Assembly: GCF_030547245.1 (NCBI RefSeq)
Contig: NZ_JAUOQT010000005.1
Location: forward strand, 124,001-188,000
DNA: 64,000 bases
Source of the DNA: Oceanihabitans sp. 2_MG-2023
GTDB lineage: Bacteria; Bacteroidota; Bacteroidia; Flavobacteriales; Flavobacteriaceae
Direction: 5' to 3'
Shown: positions 62,480 to 64,000 of the stretch, one piece after another
Numbering within the stretch: position 1 is the first letter of the stretch
Layout: each line of letters opens with the position of its first letter
Program-made: the position numbers and the translations under genes
The notes under the pieces: model-generated
Database searches by the model: none
Told to the model about the DNA's origin: nothing
What the model saw: the letters and a program-made list of their open reading frames with translations, nothing else

Positions 62480-64000
62480 TTATTTGGTTATAGGAAAACC
62501 TCGATCTTTCATTAATGCTTCAATTTTAGCATCTCGACCTCTAAACAATCGATATGCTTCTGCTGGATCCATTGCGTTTCTTGGAGCAAATAAATATTGA
62601 ACTAATTTGTCTGCTGTTTCTTTATCGTAAAAGCCATCTGGTGCTTCTGCAAAAGCTTCCGAAGCATCGCTAGTTAAAACATCTGCCCACATATATCCGT
62701 AATATGCGGTTGCATAACCTTCCCCAGAAAAAACATGTCCGAAGTGCGGTGTTCTATGACGCATTGGTAATTCTTTAGGCATTTTTAAAGCGGCTAAAGT
62801 TTTTCTTTCAAAAGCATCAATATCTATATTAGTTGGATCTGCAAGATGTAATTTCATATCTATTAATGCTGAAGCTAAATACTCTGTGGTACCAAATCCT
62901 TGATTAAATGTAGCGGCTTTTTTAATTTTTTCAACTAAAGAAGACGGAATTGGTTTTCCGGTTTTATAGTGGACTAAAAATCGGTTAATTACTTGATCTG
63001 TAGATAACCAACGTTCTAATAATTGTGATTGAAACTCGGTGTAATCTCTAACACCTCCGTTTAAAGTTGGATACTTTACATTAGACGAAAAGAAGTGTAA
63101 TGCATGACCAAACTCGTGAAAGAAAGTGGTGGCATCATCCCAAGAAACAAGTACTGCTTCTCCAGGAGCGGGCTTTACAAAGTTAGAATTGTTAGATGCA
63201 AGAACATTGGTTGCTCCTTCAAAAGTAGTGTGGCTTCTGTAGGTTGTTGCCCAAGCTCCAGAGCGTTTTCCTTGTCTTGCAAAAGGATCTAGATACCACA
63301 GCCCAATATTTTTTCCAGAGTCTTTATCTGTAACTTCCCAAACATTTACATCTTCATGAAATACAGGAACGCTCCCTTCTTTTACAGGGGTGAATTTATA
63401 GTTAAATAACTTTTCGGCAGTAAAGAATAGCGCCTCGGTTAATTTATCTAATTGTAAATATTGTTTTACTTCATCGCTATCTAAGTCGTATTTCTTTTTT
63501 CTTACTTTTTCTGCGTAAAATCTATAATCCCAAGGTTCTATAGTAATATTGTCTCCATTTTCATTAGCAACAGTTTGCATATCTGCAACTTCTTCAGCAA
63601 CTCTGCCAATTGCAGCTGGCCAAACAGCCATCATTAAATTCATAGCGTTTTCAGGAGTTTTTGCCATGCGGTCTTGTAAACGCCAAGCTGCATAATTGTT
63701 GTATCCCATTAGTTCAACACGTTCTTTACGAAGTTTTAATATTTTTGAAATAATTGCATTGTTGTCATAATCGTCTCCATTGTCGCCTCTAGAATAGTAG
63801 TTTTCCCATACTTGTTTGCGTAATTCTCGATTGGTAGCATATTTTAAAAAAGGATCCATAGAAGATCTTGTATTTGTAATAGCATATTTACCTTCTTGTC
63901 CATTATCTAATGCGATTTTTGCTGCAGATTTTATAAAACCTTCCGATAAACCTCCTAATTGATCTTCATTTAAATAGGTAATGTAATTCTCTTCATCATG
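62480..64000 (-). CDS. M3 family metallopeptidase (Dcp/oligopeptidase), N-terminus cut by window edge
   Basis: The frame is open from the stop at 62480 to base 64000, giving 507 codons; the true start lies beyond the window, and the Met at 63859 is internal, because the 47 codons before it are coding and fit the family (YLNEDQLGGLSEGFI). The zinc motif HEFGH lies in TFFHEFGHALHFFSS, followed by the usual DYTEFQSQLLERW with the third ligand. M3 peptidases (Dcp about 680 residues) trim small peptides. Exported or cytoplasmic cannot be told without the N-terminus. Confidence 0.9.
   Translation of the reverse strand, partial: HDEENYITYLNEDQLGGLSEGFIKSAAKIALDNGQEGKYAITNTRSSMDPFLKYATNRELRKQVWENYYSRGDNGDDYDNNAIISKILKLRKERVELMGYNNYAAWRLQDRMAKTPENAMNLMMAVWPAAIGRVAEEVADMQTVANENGDNITIEPWDYRFYAEKVRKKKYDLDSDEVKQYLQLDKLTEALFFTAEKLFNYKFTPVKEGSVPVFHEDVNVWEVTDKDSGKNIGLWYLDPFARQGKRSGAWATTYRSHTTFEGATNVLASNNSNFVKPAPGEAVLVSWDDATTFFHEFGHALHFFSSNVKYPTLNGGVRDYTEFQSQLLERWLSTDQVINRFLVHYKTGKPIPSSLVEKIKKAATFNQGFGTTEYLASALIDMKLHLADPTNIDIDAFERKTLAALKMPKELPMRHRTPHFGHVFSGEGYATAYYGYMWADVLTSDASEAFAEAPDGFYDKETADKLVQYLFAPRNAMDPAEAYRLFRGRDAKIEALMKDRGFPITK

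Noticed and set aside
63857-63859. Met at 63859 as the start of the M3 peptidase
   Set aside because: The frame is open for 47 more codons to the window edge and reads as family-like sequence, so this Met is internal.

Overview
The window comes from an AT-rich bacterium of the phylum Bacteroidota, most likely a marine member of the Flavobacteriaceae; the genus cannot be fixed from sequence alone. The signs are promoters of the Bacteroidota type (a TAnnTTTG -7 box in front of several genes), frequent TTG starts without Shine-Dalgarno sequences, a PorV/PorQ-type outer membrane protein, a DUF4105/Lnb protein, a zinc-less RecQ and a cyclophilin-FKBP fusion.

Layout. 1-2189 (minus): the end of a DUF2200 gene and an ABC-F ATPase of the Uup type. 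2296-43853: one very large surface-polysaccharide locus of about 41 kb. It opens with Wza-like and Wzc-like export proteins, a UDP-sugar C6 dehydrogenase and a UDP-HexNAc C4 epimerase (together the logic for UDP-GalNAcA). It goes on with a Wzm/Wzt-type ABC exporter, 16 glycosyltransferases (6 GT2-like, 10 GT4-like), two methyltransferases, two sulfotransferase-like proteins, a DegT aminotransferase with a NeuD-like acyltransferase, a full AsnB and a second asparagine-synthase-like protein without a glutaminase domain, a pyruvyltransferase, a transglutaminase-like protein and a Wzy/WaaL-type membrane protein. It closes with the polyprenyl-phosphate sugar transferase that would start the glycan. 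An MBOAT O-acyltransferase and an SGNH-like partner sit inside the locus on the opposite strand. No Wzx flippase is visible.

43912-48931: DUF4105/Lnb and a PorV-like protein (minus), phosphatidylserine synthase and TerC (plus), then an SPFH membrane protein followed by a 58-residue ribbon-helix-helix protein (minus) that is easy to overlook. 49131-53979: an M1-like peptidase (plus) and a tightly packed minus-strand operon kdsD-tatC-AhpD-like-lptB. 54177-59543: recQ, the cyclophilin-FKBP fusion, a small unknown protein, a TPR lipoprotein and a DinB/YfiT protein, several of them separated by clear hairpin terminators. 59577-64000: oxyR divergent from dps, a DUF2141 protein, a TRIC-type channel and an M3 peptidase cut by the window end.

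How the genes work together: sugar nucleotides are made, assembled on undecaprenyl phosphate by the glycosyltransferases, decorated (amide, methyl, sulfate, pyruvate, acyl groups inferred), exported by the ABC transporter and/or polymerised, and passed outward through Wza/Wzc. The flanking genes are mostly housekeeping for envelope, redox and DNA repair. No gene-free stretch exceeds 300 bases, and no tRNA, rRNA, CRISPR array or insertion sequence was seen.
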